NCBI GenBank assembly: GCA_030323885.1 | Contig: CM059187.1 | Location: 131,632,424-131,696,423 of the forward strand | Length of the DNA stretch: 64,000 nt | DNA from: Branchipolynoe longqiensis | Taxonomy: Eukaryota; Annelida; Polychaeta; Phyllodocida; Polynoidae | Reading direction: 5' to 3' | Part shown: piece after piece, positions 43,341-54,959 of the stretch | Layout of the letters: the number at the start of each line of letters is the position of its first letter | Numbering within the stretch: the stretch's first letter is position 1 | The notes under the pieces: model-generated | What the model saw: only the letters and a program-made list of their open reading frames with translations | Told to the model about the DNA's origin: nothing | Database searches by the model: none | Program-made: the position numbers and the translations under genes

Positions 43341-43359
43341 GGATTTTTCTTTGGTACTT

Positions 43360-43492
43360 TAGTTCATTAAGCAGGGGGAAATTTCAATCGCGGACGATTG
43401 TTCTTCCTCATTCCACTGTTCCTTGTCATATCCTAATAATGCCAAGCATCTGGCTAGGAAGCAACACATATCAATCTGTAAGTCATTGTGTA
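43360..43492 (-). repeat. SINE-C fragment
   Basis: Inverted alternative tail (TTCATTAAGCAGGGGGAAAT, then CCTCATTCCACTGTTCC) joined to inverted SINE-A body (CCTAATAATGCCAAGCATCT) without the head. Confidence 0.75.
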
Positions 43493-43949
43493 GTGTTGGT
43501 ACACGGATATGTGGCTGTGCAAGTAGGCTGTAAGGAAAAACAATACAGACAAGAAGAAAGAGAAAAGTAAGAGTAAAGAGAAGTAAGAGAGAGCAAGCCC
43601 TCTATTTTTATTTAAATAGTTCCAAGGTTCCCAGGTACGGTGTCACACCACCCCTGTCACCCAATTGGTATCCATGGCCACCTAGTAGTCTGCCCACCAC
43701 CAGTGGCTGCCTGGCCACAACCAACCTTGACCTGGCTGCTACTCACAGTTTGATTGTGTTGACCCCTATTCAGGCAGAAGGGCAAGGTCCTGAGTGCAAC
43801 AACACTCAGGCCTGCCAGCACTCCCTATGTCCATCCACATGAAACTCAGATATAACCGAACCAATATATATATACAAGCTGACCTGGTTAGGCATAACGA
43901 ATATCATATAAAACAATTGCATTCCCCCCTGCCCTATATCGGAATATTT

Positions 43950-44038
43950 TACGTTTGGCTTGAGTCGACCAGTTCTAACCCACGGGTGCGAATCCCACTA
44001 CCTACCAAAATGGGATCAACTCTCAATAAGTCTTTTGG
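43950..44038 (-). repeat. SINE-A head fragment
   Basis: GGCTTGAGTCGACCAGTTCT, then AACCCACGGGTGCGAATCCC and ACCTACCAAAATGGGATCAA: an inverted tRNA-like head only. Confidence 0.7.
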
Positions 44039-44164
44039 TTCTGAGAATGTTGTGCTTTCACCGGCCTATGCAGATTTAGTATATGTTTCTATAGACCTAT
44101 TTCAAGTGATGTCAGCACGGGTATCTAGGTCAGTGGCGCACCTTTTGGCTGCAGGATGACACAC

Positions 44165-44375
44165 TGTCACACTGCAAACTCAATGGCTATGAGCAATCTT
44201 CGTAGAGAACAAGTGAAATATCTCTAAAACCACACAATCTAGAGACAAGCCGCTTGGTACACATATAGAAAACATATTTACCGAATGGATTATATTATAT
44301 TCATAAAGTTAGGGTTCTGCATTTCTATTAACTTTGAATAAAATAAGCGTTTTGCACGGCGCGTACCGGCAAACT
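44165..44375 (+). repeat. solitary copy of the 206-bp repeat unit (195-bp form)
   Basis: From GCAAACTCAATGGCTATGAG to GGCGCGTACCGGCAAACTCA; the CAAACTC anchors are 195 apart (44175, 44370). It keeps AAGTGAAATATCTCTAAAAC and CACATATAGAAAACATATTT, as in 27118-27529. No TIRs like those at 27019 and 27641 are apparent around it. Confidence 0.85.
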
Positions 44376-44479
44376 CAGTGGCAGTGTGCCTTCGTTCTGC
44401 AGCCAAGCTGCGCGTGCATACACGATGTTAGTAAGCATTGAAATCGGTATATATGTGTCGATATAATATGTATGCATAT

Positions 44480-45093
44480 GATTAGCTAGGCTTGATCGTA
44501 CCTTCTTTTTGGGTGAAATGGTCTGAGACTGACAGTCGGCACCCAAGTCAAGGTTGTAATCGGCTGTGACCGCCTATTCCAATGGTGGGCAAAACAGTCC
44601 GGCCAGACTGGAGCACTAAATGTCGAGCGGTCGCACCAGTTAAATCCAGGCAAATAAGTGTCACTGAAGTTAATTTTGAATCTTATAATTACCAAACCCA
44701 TGTTTCTGTTATCATTTCAAGTCGAGGCTTCCAGGGAGTGCAACATTCGGACAAGAAAGCAAACAAAACAAACGAACAAACAAGTCAAATATCACTGGCC
44801 GTTATCTCAGCCAATTTAGGAACAGGGTTACATCAATCCACCACACATCAGACACGCCAATATAACAAATATTGTATTTGTTTAAATATATATATATAAA
44901 TAGGAATAATCAGACGTGCCATCGCCATTGTAATCACGTGGAATGTCACCAAATCCCAGCCGATGTGGCGGCGACGCTTTTATTTCTTTCTTTTAATAAT
45001 AATAATAATACTAATAATTTATTTTTTATTTTTTATTCGAAAAAGGCAGACATTTAAGTCGATAATAATTGTTATTTCTGTTGATTTTTGCAG
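44480..45093. other. non-repetitive stretch, possible intron-like flank
   Basis: No repeat family recognised. It includes a (TAA)n run at 44993-45020 and ends with a T-rich tract and AG (TTATTTCTGTTGATTTTTGCAG at about 45072-45093). Confidence 0.4.
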
Positions 45094-45147
45094 TGGCGTC
45101 CTGGAGCACAGAGAAGATGACAACGACGGCAGAAACCTTCCCCCTAG
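45094..45147 (+). CDS. candidate 54-nt internal exon, host gene unknown
   Basis: Preceded by a polypyrimidine tract ending TTTTTGCAG and followed by a donor-like AG/GTACGTG. The insert is 54 nt. In the phase that starts one base in, it reads GVLEHREDDNDGRNLPP, a charged, ordinary-looking peptide with no stop. Not recognised as any protein family. It lies in one of the few repeat-poor parts of the window, which raises its plausibility, but there is no second exon to pair it with. Confidence 0.3.
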
Positions 45148-45423
45148 GTACGTGCCAACGGGACCCCGCAAGGGGTGCCTCACCTCCAAATATTTTGCAA
45201 ATTATTTTAGCGAAAATAAATAAATTTAGTTAAATTTCCAGGTGTTTATATAATAACCAGACAATATGTGCATAATTGTATTACTAATACTGTGCGCTTC
45301 GAGATATTGTTTTATTTTTTCCCCGCAGTACCTGTATTTGCAGTAGCTGTCAATATTATAGACATTACTCTTTGTATTTCATGCATACCTCCACACCCTC
45401 CTAGCCACACACCCTCACACACA

Positions 45424-45975
45424 TCCAGACGGGATGGCCAAATGAGTTAGAGCGTCCGTTTCCCGTATTGGTAGAACATGGGATCGTGGGTTCGAATCCT
45501 GGTTGAGTCAAACCAATGACTTAAAAATGCATGTTTATCGCTTCCTCGCCAGGCACTCGGCATTAATAGGATAGGGCACGGAGCAGTGGTGTTCTCTGTG
45601 GCGGAGTGGTTAGAGTGTCTGACTTTTTCTAGGTCAGACTTCTAATCTAAAGGTCGGTGGTTCGATTCCCCATTCCCCTGCCAATTTGGATTTCCAGCAC
45701 TGTGGTTAACTTACAGCATCATCAAAGGCCAGTTGCTCTCATACCATGTCTATGTGGTGTCGGAGGTTAAAAATCCCTTGGGTCGGTAAAAGTGTAGGCT
45801 CGAGCTTTCTATCGACAAACTGTCTAAGGGTGAAAACAAGTCTTTTCAGACTTATCCATAATAGGCAGTATAAATCTTCAAGAAGCAGTGGAATGAGGAA
45901 GACCAATCGTCCACGACTGAAATTTCCCCTGCTTGAACAACTAATGAACCAAAACAAAAACTATTCTAATTTTGT
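45424..45975 (+). repeat. SINE-C, full length, interrupted by SINE-B
   Basis: Left part 45424-45589: tRNA-like head (GACGGGATGGCCAAATGAGT, GTGGGTTCGAATCCTGG) and SINE-A-type body to GGCACGGAGCAGTGG. Right part 45884-45975: AGCAGTGGAATGAGGAAGAC, then TTTCCCCTGCTTGAACAACT. The two parts rejoin exactly at AGCAGTGG. Confidence 0.88.
45590..45883 (+). mobile_element. SINE-B, full length with target-site duplication
   Basis: 294 bp flanked by an 8-bp duplication AGCAGTGG (45582-45589 and 45884-45891). The head has TGGCGGAGTGGTTAGAGTG (A box), a long variable-arm-like segment and GGTGGTTCGATTCCCC (B box), consistent with a Leu/Ser-type tRNA source. It ends TATAAATCTTCAAGA. Confidence 0.9.
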
Positions 45976-46239
45976 GGCTTTGCACAATTGTCGGTAAATC
46001 TTTAGTGTAACCCGTCCCGTGAGGGATGTCTTATTTTTTTCCTGGCCCCCTTATTAAGGGGAGTGTCACTCCTCCACGTACTGGTCACTGACTGCCATGT
46101 TATTCTGGTCACCTAGCCTGCTTTGAAGAGTGCTAAGGCGTGATGCACAATAACACTGCTTTCATTACTGCCCACTTCTGACGGCCGGCCGCTGCCATTG
46201 TTAGGATGCCTAGCATGCTGGTTACTAGCAGAGTCCTTT

Positions 46240-49200
46240 ACATGTGGGCATGACCACACCCACAACCATGCCCACACCATGCTCACGCTCACCACCACAC
46301 TCCTTCCTACATAGAGTCTCACACTGACACCTACACCCATAACCACACTACGCGCACACTGACCATCAACACACCCACACCCACATCCACACCCACATCC
46401 ACACCCACATCCACACCCACATCCACACCCACATCCATAACCATTATATGTGCACACTCACCATCAACACACCCACACCCACATCCACACCAACACCAAC
46501 ACCCACACCTACACCCACACACACACACATCCATAACCGTTATATGCGAACACTCACCATCAACACACCCACACCCACTCTCACATCCATAACCATTATA
46601 TGCGCACACTCACCATCAACACACCCACGCCCACACTCACTCCCATAGCCACACTATGGGAACACTCAGCACCACACCCCACACACAGCCACACACCCTA
46701 TTCACACTCACACTCACACCCATAACCAATATATGCGCACATTCAGCATCACCACACCCACACCATATCCACAATCACCCCCATACCCAGCCCACACCCA
46801 TATCCACAATGTGGGCACACTCACCACCACACCCACACCCACACTATATCCACACTCACACCCGCACTCATAACCACGCCATGCGTACACTCACCACCAA
46901 ATACCCGCCCTATCCACACTCACACCACATCCATAACCACACAATGTGCACAGTCACCACCCAAACACACACCCTATCCACTCTCAGTCCAACACCTATA
47001 ACCATTACATGTGCACACTCACTACCAAATATACACCCTATCCACTCTCACACGCACACCCGTCAGTACTATATGCGTACACTCACCACCACACCCACAC
47101 ATCATACCAACACTCAAACCACACCCATAACCACACAATGCGCACTCTCACCACCACACACACATCATCTCCACACTGTCGGCCACACCCACACGCTCAC
47201 ACACACATAACCACCCTATGGCCGCGCTGACTCTCACTGTCTCAGCACACTCACACACCACGCTCCACACCCACATCTCCATTTATACCCACACAGACAC
47301 CAATAAATAATCACACAATGGAAATGTTCTCTGCACTACACTCACCCATCCTCACACACACACACACCAACACTCTCCTATGCTCACACACTATTATGAT
47401 CTCAACCACAGACCCTCGCACCCCCACACACCAACACTCTCCTATGCTGACATACTATTATGTTCTCACCCACACAACCTAACACCCTCACACACCAAAG
47501 CTATCCTATGCTCACACACTAGTATGATCTCAACCACACACCCTCACACCCACACACACCAACACTCTCATGTGCGCACACACTATTATGATCTCAACCA
47601 CACACCCTCACACCCACACAGACAAACACCCTCCTATGCTCACACACTATTATGTTATCACCCACACAGACAAACACTCTCCTATGCTCACACACTATTA
47701 TGTACTCGCCCGCACACCCACACTCAGACACTCCTATACTCACACACACTATTATATTCTCACACTCACATACACACCAACACTCTCCATTGCTCAGACA
47801 CTACTATCTTCTCAACCACACACCCTCACACCCACACACACCAATACGCTCCTATGCTCACTCACTATTATGTTCTTACCCACACACCCTCACACACACC
47901 CATACCCACCAACATGCACACACTCCTATTCTCACACCCACTCTTAAAATGTTATATACTCACCCACACACCCTCACACCCACACACACCAATACGCTCC
48001 TATGCTCACGCACTATTATGTTCTTACCCACACACCCTCACACACACCCATACACACCAACATTCACACACTCCTATCCTCACACCCACTCTTATATACT
48101 CACCACACACACTCACACCCACACACACCAACACTTACACACTCCTTACACAACACTTACACACTTATGTTCACACATATGTTCACACCCACACACCCTC
48201 ACACACCCCATACCCACCAACACTTACACATTGCTGTACTCACACACACTAAATACTATGTTCTCACCCACCCCCACCACTCACACTCACATTCTCTTAT
48301 TTTCACACACTATTAGGTTGTCACCCACACACCCATGCCAGTTGCGTGGCTCCCATGCCCCCTCTTAGACAAGTCCCCAGCGCCCAGAGGTCAATTCATC
48401 TGCTTCCACCTCTTCTGTTAGTGCGGTTGTTTTGCCTTCACTGGCGGCGCTTTTTCACTTCCCACTCGAACATCCCCCAACTCTCCTCCACATATCCCAC
48501 CCACACCCACACCCACACCTAAGATACACCAAAGACCCTATAATACTAAGACGGCTCACTCAGCCTGTACTGCGTAATCAAAATGATCAAACCAACCACT
48601 TGGTGCGCTGGCTGTTCTCTTGGTTAAACAGGTGCTATATTATATGTATAAATGTATATATGAATGTGAAAGATGTGTGATGATGGCGAATCTGATTATG
48701 ATGCTGATGATGATGGGTATTTGTTCATAGCAATTTCATATTAATGTGTATTCATACTTACCTATCTCATGTATAATATAAGTGTATGTGTTTACATGTA
48801 AAACACCAACCAGCAGCCGGCTGATCAAACCCACCACAAGGTGGCACTGTGAAATTTACATTACGTTTGGAGAGATAGGGAGTGAGCCATCTTACTATTA
48901 TAGGGTCTTTGGATACACCCACACTAACAAGAACCCACCCACTCCCACACCCATCCACACCCACCCCTAACATACACCCACACTGACAAGCACACCCACA
49001 CCCACATCCAACCACACCCACCAATACCCACACCTAACCTACACCCAAACCCACACTCACATCCACACTTACACACACCCATACCCACACTCACACACAC
49101 CCATACCTACACTCACACATATCAACACCTATATTCGCAAATTCGACTTGCATCGATAACCGCACCCATGTCCACACCCATACCGACCCTCACATCCACA

Positions 49201-49470
49201 CCCACATCCATACCCACGCCCACAACTACACACACCCAAACGCTCACCTACACACAAACCAAACCCACACCTACACACACAACCAAACCCATTCCTACAC
49301 ACACCCAAACCCACACCTACACACACCAACAAACCCACACTCACACCACAAACCCACACCCACACCGCACACCCAAACCCATACCCACACCACACACCCA
49401 AACCCACACCCACACCACAACCAAACCCACACCCACACACCCTCAACCACACCTGCACCCAATTCTGGGT
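46240..49470. repeat. C/A-rich minisatellite complex
   Basis: The plus strand is almost free of G. Sub-blocks: 46370-46440, a 12-bp (CACACCCACATC)n array; 46440-47230, degenerate phrases with CACACTCACCATCAACACAC; 47370-48320, a ~64-bp unit; 48900-49470, ACACCCA words. Large Thr/His/Pro frames on the plus strand and Gly/Val/Cys frames on the minus strand (46113-49503) are artefacts of this composition. Confidence 0.9.
47370..48320. repeat. ~64-bp tandem repeat, about 14 copies
   Basis: CTCCTATGCTCACACACTAT followed by TATGTTCTCACCCACACACC recurs at 63-65 base spacing (for example 47371, 47436, 47500, 47564). Confidence 0.88.
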
Positions 49471-49504
49471 GAGAATTGTTCCTTGTCCGTTGGACACCAC
49501 TGAA

Positions 49505-49765
49505 TCACACGTGGGTGGGTGAGGGACTGAGGGTGGGGGTGGGGGTGGGGTGGGGGTGGGTGGGGGATTGATGCGGGGCCTGGGGGAGACTAGGGTGGAA
49601 AGGGGGGATCGGTGGTAATGTTTGATCAGGCACCACCTGCGGACATTAGTCTTTGTATTTCATGCACAGCTGTAGAGCCGCTTTGTACTGAAGGGGGTTG
49701 GGGATGGTGCGAGGGTGAGAGGGTGAGCGGATGCGAGGGTGAGAGGGTGAGAGGGTGAGAGTGTG
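49505..49765. repeat. G-rich tract with (GAGGGTGA)n
   Basis: GGGTGG words at 49510-49570 and an 8-bp GAGGGTGA array at 49718-49762, the reverse complement of the 4757-4850 unit. Confidence 0.85.
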
Positions 49766-49984
49766 TACATGAGATGAGGCTGGAGAGATGGAAGCCTACC
49801 AGAGCGAAACCCAATGATTCATTCGCTTTTGCTTTCTTCTGTTAACAAGTGTTATCTATGCGTGTATGCATGTATGTGTGTATATATCTGCATATGTGTA
49901 GTGACATAATATATATTATATATATGCACATATATATATTTATACGCAGGAGGGGGCACAGAAGTAGGAAGACACAACAGAATA

Positions 49985-50224
49985 TGAAGAGTTCAGGTGC
50001 AAAACCATGTAAACGCCAATCCAAAAATGTAGTCTAAATAACATATTTTTACTGGAAAATAATTTTAATTCTCACTAATTCCACTTGTTATATGATCACG
50101 TGGCTATGGAGTGATGAATAGAAAAGTAGGAATGTTAAATAAAACTAGTTTTGAAAGTTTGATTCCAATGTTTATCTCTATTTTTGGATTGGCATTTACG
50201 TGCTTTTGCACCTGAACTCTTCAT
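49985..50224. mobile_element. MITE-3 copy b
   Basis: TIRs of about 40 bases: TGAAGAGTTCAGGTGCAAAA, then CCATGTAAACGCCAATCC at the left and the inverted match at 50180-50224. TA lies on both sides. No coding capacity. Confidence 0.9.
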
Positions 50225-50269
50225 ATGTGGCTACTAAGGAGAGGAGGCTAATCTATATAAAGTGAACAT

Positions 50270-50585
50270 AGTCCCCATCGACCAACGATTCAGGAAATAC
50301 ATTCATATATAAACAGTTGGCCCCTTTAAACAGAAATAACAAAAAAACAACAACAAGACTGACATAATAATTTGACCGTCTGAGTGAGTCGGGAGGCGAT
50401 ATAACAACCAGACACAGCTGGCTTATATGAGGCCAGAGCCCTGAAAGGTGGCCACGCGTGGCCAAACCTGGAACTGAACAATGTCATACACTAGCTGTGG
50501 TTCGCAATTTAACAATACAGATATAACTGAAGATGGTAGTGTCTTGGTTTATATTCCCATAAGAGATTATAGAGCACATAATCTG
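50270..50585 (+). repeat. dispersed repeat sharing TTATATTCCCATAA, copy a
   Basis: Phrases GTGAGTCGGGAGGCGATA, ACAACCAGACACAGCTGGC and TTATATTCCCATAAGAGATT occur in the same order at 63285-63480. Element type unknown. Confidence 0.7.
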
Positions 50586-50650
50586 CAAGAACTGGGGTTG
50601 GGGGCAGAAGTATATATGGACGATATATGTATATATAATGTTATTATGTA

Positions 50651-51460
50651 TGTGGCATGAACGTCAACAATCTTAGATATGCCGATGACAGTGTAATACT
50701 AGCAGACAGTGAGAAAAACCTACAAGATATAGTGAATAGAATCAATAAAGCTGGAATACTATTCAACATGAAGATGAATGCCAGGAAGACTAAAACAATG
50801 GTTATAAGTAAAAAGACAGATAAGCCAAATGTCAATATAACCATAGATGGCACAAACATAGAACAAGTATCCGAATTCATATATCTCGGACCAAAAGATT
50901 ACAAATGATGGGAGATGTGAGGAAGAAATTAAAAGAAGGATAACAATAGCCCGAACAACATTCTCCAAAATGTATAGAGTGTTAACATCAAGTAAGATAT
51001 TAATACAAACAAGGAAGCGTATTCTTCAGTGTTATGTGTGGTCTACTCTAATGTATGGGGCAGAGACATGGACAATCTCTAAGAAAATGTACAAACGTTT
51101 AGCAGCATTTGAGATGTGGACTTATCGAAGGATGATGAAAATATCATGGACAAAGAAGATCACCAACAAAGAAGTTCTCAGAAAAATTAAAAATAAGAAA
51201 AGCTTGTTTGCCACTATACAGACAAAGAAACTTATTTATTTTGGCCATCTTCTCAGAGTTCATATACCGTACATTGTTGGAAGGGAAGGTGAATGGCAGC
51301 AGAGGGAGAGGGAGACCAAGAACATCATGGTTTACAAATATTTCACAGTGGACAGGCTTGAATTATTCACAGTCTATCAGAACAGCACAACATCGGGACA
51401 AGTGGAGAACCATTGCATCCAACCCTCGACTAGAGGATGGAACTATTGATTGATTGATGT
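50651..51460 (+). pseudogene. LINE RT fragment, 5'-truncated, with C-terminal part
   Basis: It starts inside the RT domain at GGCATGAACGTCAACAATCT (YADDS motif at 50679-50693) and continues through the thumb and C-terminal region (ILQCYVWSTLMYGAETWT, then FEMWTYRRMMKISW, LIYFGHLLR). Frameshifts occur near 50893 and 51285. It ends with a stop and GATTGATTGATG. The strings YGAETWT and GHLLR are typical of many LINE ORF2 proteins. Near-identical to 38780-39155. Dead, with a high similarity that implies recent activity of a source copy. Confidence 0.88.
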
Positions 51461-51911
51461 ATATGAACATATGTATGTGTACATCGGTTTGTATATGTGT
51501 ATGCTGCATATCATTTGTGAAAATACAAATTAATCGTATCCCATTGAACGCTATTCAGAATTAAATACAGAGTCCCATTTCTAATCAGCAGTGAGCACTA
51601 AAAGGCCATTCAGTATCTGCAAGGAATGAATCGCAGACCGCCTGATTTCGGCACAATATGCTAACGAATTATTTCACACACCCCCCCTCCCCACCCACTT
51701 ATCCCATCACTTTTCATCACCTCACTCTACATCCTACCCTAAAGGTTATGTAAGCACGCTTTGGGCTGGGAGGGTATAAATAGAACGCAAGGGCAATTTT
51801 CATCAAATTGGAGATGTGATGTTGAATGTCATTATCAGGAAAGTGCTTCCACATGGTTATAATAGGCAAGCATCGTCGAGGACTGCAGGCTAAGTCTGCG
51901 CGCGGGAAGGG

Positions 51912-52242
51912 CGGTTGGTTGGTCAGTTGTTGGAGTTTTACATCCTGGCAACATCTAAGGTCATATCAGGATGGGTACCGACTTGTGACAGTGCGACACT
52001 ATAGTGCTGCCCCACTGGGATATCAGGTTGTGGGCACCATAAGCCGATGTCCCACTCAGTCACATTATCCTGACACTGAACTAATCAGTCCTTGCCCTAT
52101 CCTATTAATGCTAGGTTACAGGTTAGGAAGCGACAAGCATAACTTGTATAAGTCATTGGCTTGACTTGACCAGTGGACTGGGAACCGAACTCTCGATCTT
52201 CCGCACGTGATGACCCCGCTCTACCGATTCGGCCATCGTGCC
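51912..52242 (-). repeat. SINE-A copy, near full length
   Basis: GGTTGGTTGGTCAGTTGTTG at the left through the body to CTCTACCGATTCGGCCATCG at the right. Confidence 0.87.
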
Positions 52243-52369
52243 CGATGCGAGAGGGAATGGGTCGGGAGGGTGTGTGTGGGGGGGGGGGGGGTTAATGGTG
52301 GGGTTTATTTTTAAATTAGTGAACTGGTCTGATGTATTAATAATTAACTCATAATTTTCTATCATAATA

Positions 52370-52578
52370 AATATATGTATATATATATATATATATATAT
52401 GTATACAGACATATATATATTTATATAGGTACATATACATATATTTATATATACACATATATATTTATATCATAATACATATATGTATAAACATGTATAA
52501 ATATATATATATATATATAAGTATATAGGTATATATATATAAGTATTTAGGTATATATATATATACATATATATATGT
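52370..52578. repeat. AT microsatellite
   Basis: TATA/ATAC/TATG repeats. Minus-strand Tyr/Ile-rich frame at 52153-52458 partly overlaps and is an artefact. Confidence 0.88.
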
Positions 52579-52679
52579 CATATCACCGGGGTTCCTTCAT
52601 TTATGTTATCAATAAGCTCCACAGAAAGGCACATTAGTGCACCACAGGGGGTGCGTGTTTGACTGTGTACATACTACTT

Positions 52680-52857
52680 CCCCTAGGAGACCGGTTGGAT
52701 CCGTGTCCGCACAATGTGACTGTGCGGGATATTGCCTCATGGTGTCGGCGGCACGGTATTCCGCTATAAAGCCAACATGTTTGCGCACTGACGCAAGTCG
52801 GTGCATGTCCAGATATGACCTTTGATTTGGCTAGGACGTAAAACCCTATTAAACCGA
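52680..52857 (+). repeat. SINE-A copy, degenerate and CpG-altered
   Basis: Body (ACAATGTGACTGTGCGGGAT, CATGGTGTCGGCGGC) and tail (CAAGTCGGTGCATGTCCAGA, TATGACCTTTGATTTGG, TAGGACGTAAAACC). The head is missing. Confidence 0.75.
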
Positions 52858-53070
52858 ACCATTCCCTTGGGTAGGTGGGTGGGTGGGTGGGTGGATGGTG
52901 GGAGACGTGAGGTGGGGGGGTTACCGCACTATGGCGGTGTACCACAGCCGCGGTGGATTGTGGGTGAAAAGAGCAACCGCTGAAATTTCCCACAATGCAC
53001 TTGACCGGACCGTGTAACCGGGTAGGCAACGCTAAAGTCCGAATTCATCAGTGACCCGAATTCAAATTAA

Positions 53071-53913
53071 GGCCCTGTCACACTACGACGTTTCCTACCA
53101 ACGCGCGTCGACGTGTTGCCTTTTTGGTCGAAACGTCGGTACACGTCCGGTACGTTACCGGCGCGTTAACGGCGCGTTACCGGCGCGTTACCGGCGCGTC
53201 GGTACATAGCAACGTTTGAAGGAACAAGTCGGTGCGCGTCTGCGCGCGTCGGGGCGCGTCAAGGTTTTGTGCTTGCACAAAACTTTCGACGGGCCGCAAC
53301 GCGCGGCAGCGTTTTGGGGGGCGCGTTACGGACGCGTTAGCAACACGTCGACACGCGTTGGCGGCGCGCAGGCGGAACGCTGGCAGGACGTTGATCAACG
53401 TCGGTTAACGTTGGCTTTTTTTTTCCCCAAAATGCGAGCGTTCTGTCGGCGCGTCGGGAACGTCAGATCGACGTGTTGTGGGCGCGCCATTGGCGTTGCT
53501 CCAGCGTTTCTCCGGCGCGTTGGACGTGTTGCCGGCGCGCCTCGATGCGTTGGCCGCGCGGTGTGGACGCGCTGCGGGCGCGTCCTAACGTGTTGCTCGC
53601 AGGTATGTACGCGTTGACATGGTTCTAACCCAACACCAACGCGCCGACAGCGCGCCGACAGCGCGCCAACAGCGCGCCGATGGCGCGCCGATGGCGCGCC
53701 GATGTCACGCTGGGAACCCGTTGGCGGGACGTTGGCATTCTGTTCCGCCGCGCGTCGAAGCCCGTTGGCCGCGCGCTAATAGCACGCTACTAACACGCTG
53801 TGCCGCGTCAAACTTTCTCCCAAAGCGCCGAAAAGTTTGACGTTTCTCGACGGGTTGCAAATATTTTGCGCGTTGCCGGCACGCCGGGGGAAACGTCGTA
53901 GTGTGACAGGGCC
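53071..53913. mobile_element. MITE-4 copy b: CpG-saturated, TTAA-flanked inverted-repeat element
   Basis: 843 bp flanked by TTAA (53067-53070 and 53914-53917). The TIR GGCCCTGTCACACTACGACG plus TTTCC is a perfect 25 bases on both sides. The interior is dense in CGCG words, including GCGCGTTACCGG and GCGCGCCGATG tandem pieces (53160-53200, 53640-53705), and carries the hairpin GTTTTGTGCTTGCACAAAAC at about 53263-53282. The 133-codon frame at 53216-53617 has no recognisable content. TTAA targeting suggests mobilisation by a piggyBac- or Kolobok-type enzyme. Confidence 0.92.
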
Positions 53914-54404
53914 TTAAGCAATGCCGCTAATTACCTTTCTTCAACAGTGTTCAAAGCGTACCAAAAAAAAACTAAAGAAAAATGTCTGCAGTGACCGGCA
54001 GTTATTGCCGTAGGCGTCCGGTTGTGGCGCCACCGGTAGGGTTTGGTGAAAGATCGGGGAGGAACTTCCGTTATTTACACTCGCATACTTCCTTATGTAT
54101 CACACATATATATGTATATATATTTATATATGTGATGTACAACATATTATGTGAGTATAAATATACGTGACAGAATATTACTTATTATTATTATTATTAT
54201 TGTTATTCTCCGTAGGATGCAACATTGTAATGGTGGCACCATCTCGGCCCACTTCACCTCCCCCTGATGTTGACCAATGTCAGTGGGCCCGGAGGATTTT
54301 TCTCTGTTATATGCATATATTTTCATGAAAATAGGCCAATTGGTGTATGGGGCAGACGTTGTCGTCGTCGCATATCATAAATTGTCGGCGTCGCGCACCT
54401 ACTA

Positions 54405-54560
54405 AAGTAAAACCTCTCTAACCGACCACCTCCACAGAGTCACCACTCCCCTCTATCAAAGGCTTTATTTGCTACCATATTCGAACTCTCTAAACTGACC
54501 ACCTCCCTAAATGGACCACTTAAAGTCGGTCCCAAGATCGGTCGACCTATACGTTGTATA
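54405..54560 (-). mobile_element. MITE-5 copy c
   Basis: AAGTAAAACCTCTCTAACCG, then CCACCTCCACAGAGTC and AAAGTCGGTCCCAAGATC. The right TIR is decayed (ACGTTGTATATG). Confidence 0.75.
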
Positions 54561-54959
54561 TGTTTTGTGGAAAACAAAAATGATTTAATAGAAGTGTGGG
54601 ATTGTGAGGTATGCAGGTATTGCAGATATTGCAATACCTCAGGGAGGTTGACACCCCTGCCCTGCAGAGTTGTAAACCACTGCCTTGTGGTACAGGTTCT
54701 TGACAGAACCGAAGGCTAAGGGAGCAAACCCTAAACAGAAAACCATGTCACTGTGGAAGCATTAAGGGCGGTTGATGCATGGAACTCCCAACATCTCCCG
54801 ACCAGCCACTGTAGGGACAAATAGTTTTGCGCCTGTCTTGACATGTTCTTGCCGGTGTGAAACCTCTATTTGCTCCCCGAGAGAGTGCCACTGGTAACTT
54901 GCAAAAGCCAGCAGCACTTCAACACTTTTGCAGGCAGCTTTCAGGAAATATACAACCGC

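Noticed and set aside
47370..48320. Regularly spaced repeats resembling a CRISPR array
   Set aside because: The repeats are contiguous minisatellite units with no unique spacers, in an animal genome with no cas genes.
46656..48368. Thr/His/Pro-rich frames up to 290 codons
   Set aside because: The plus strand lacks G, so stop codons TGA and TAG are rare. Three frames are open at once over the 64-bp minisatellite.
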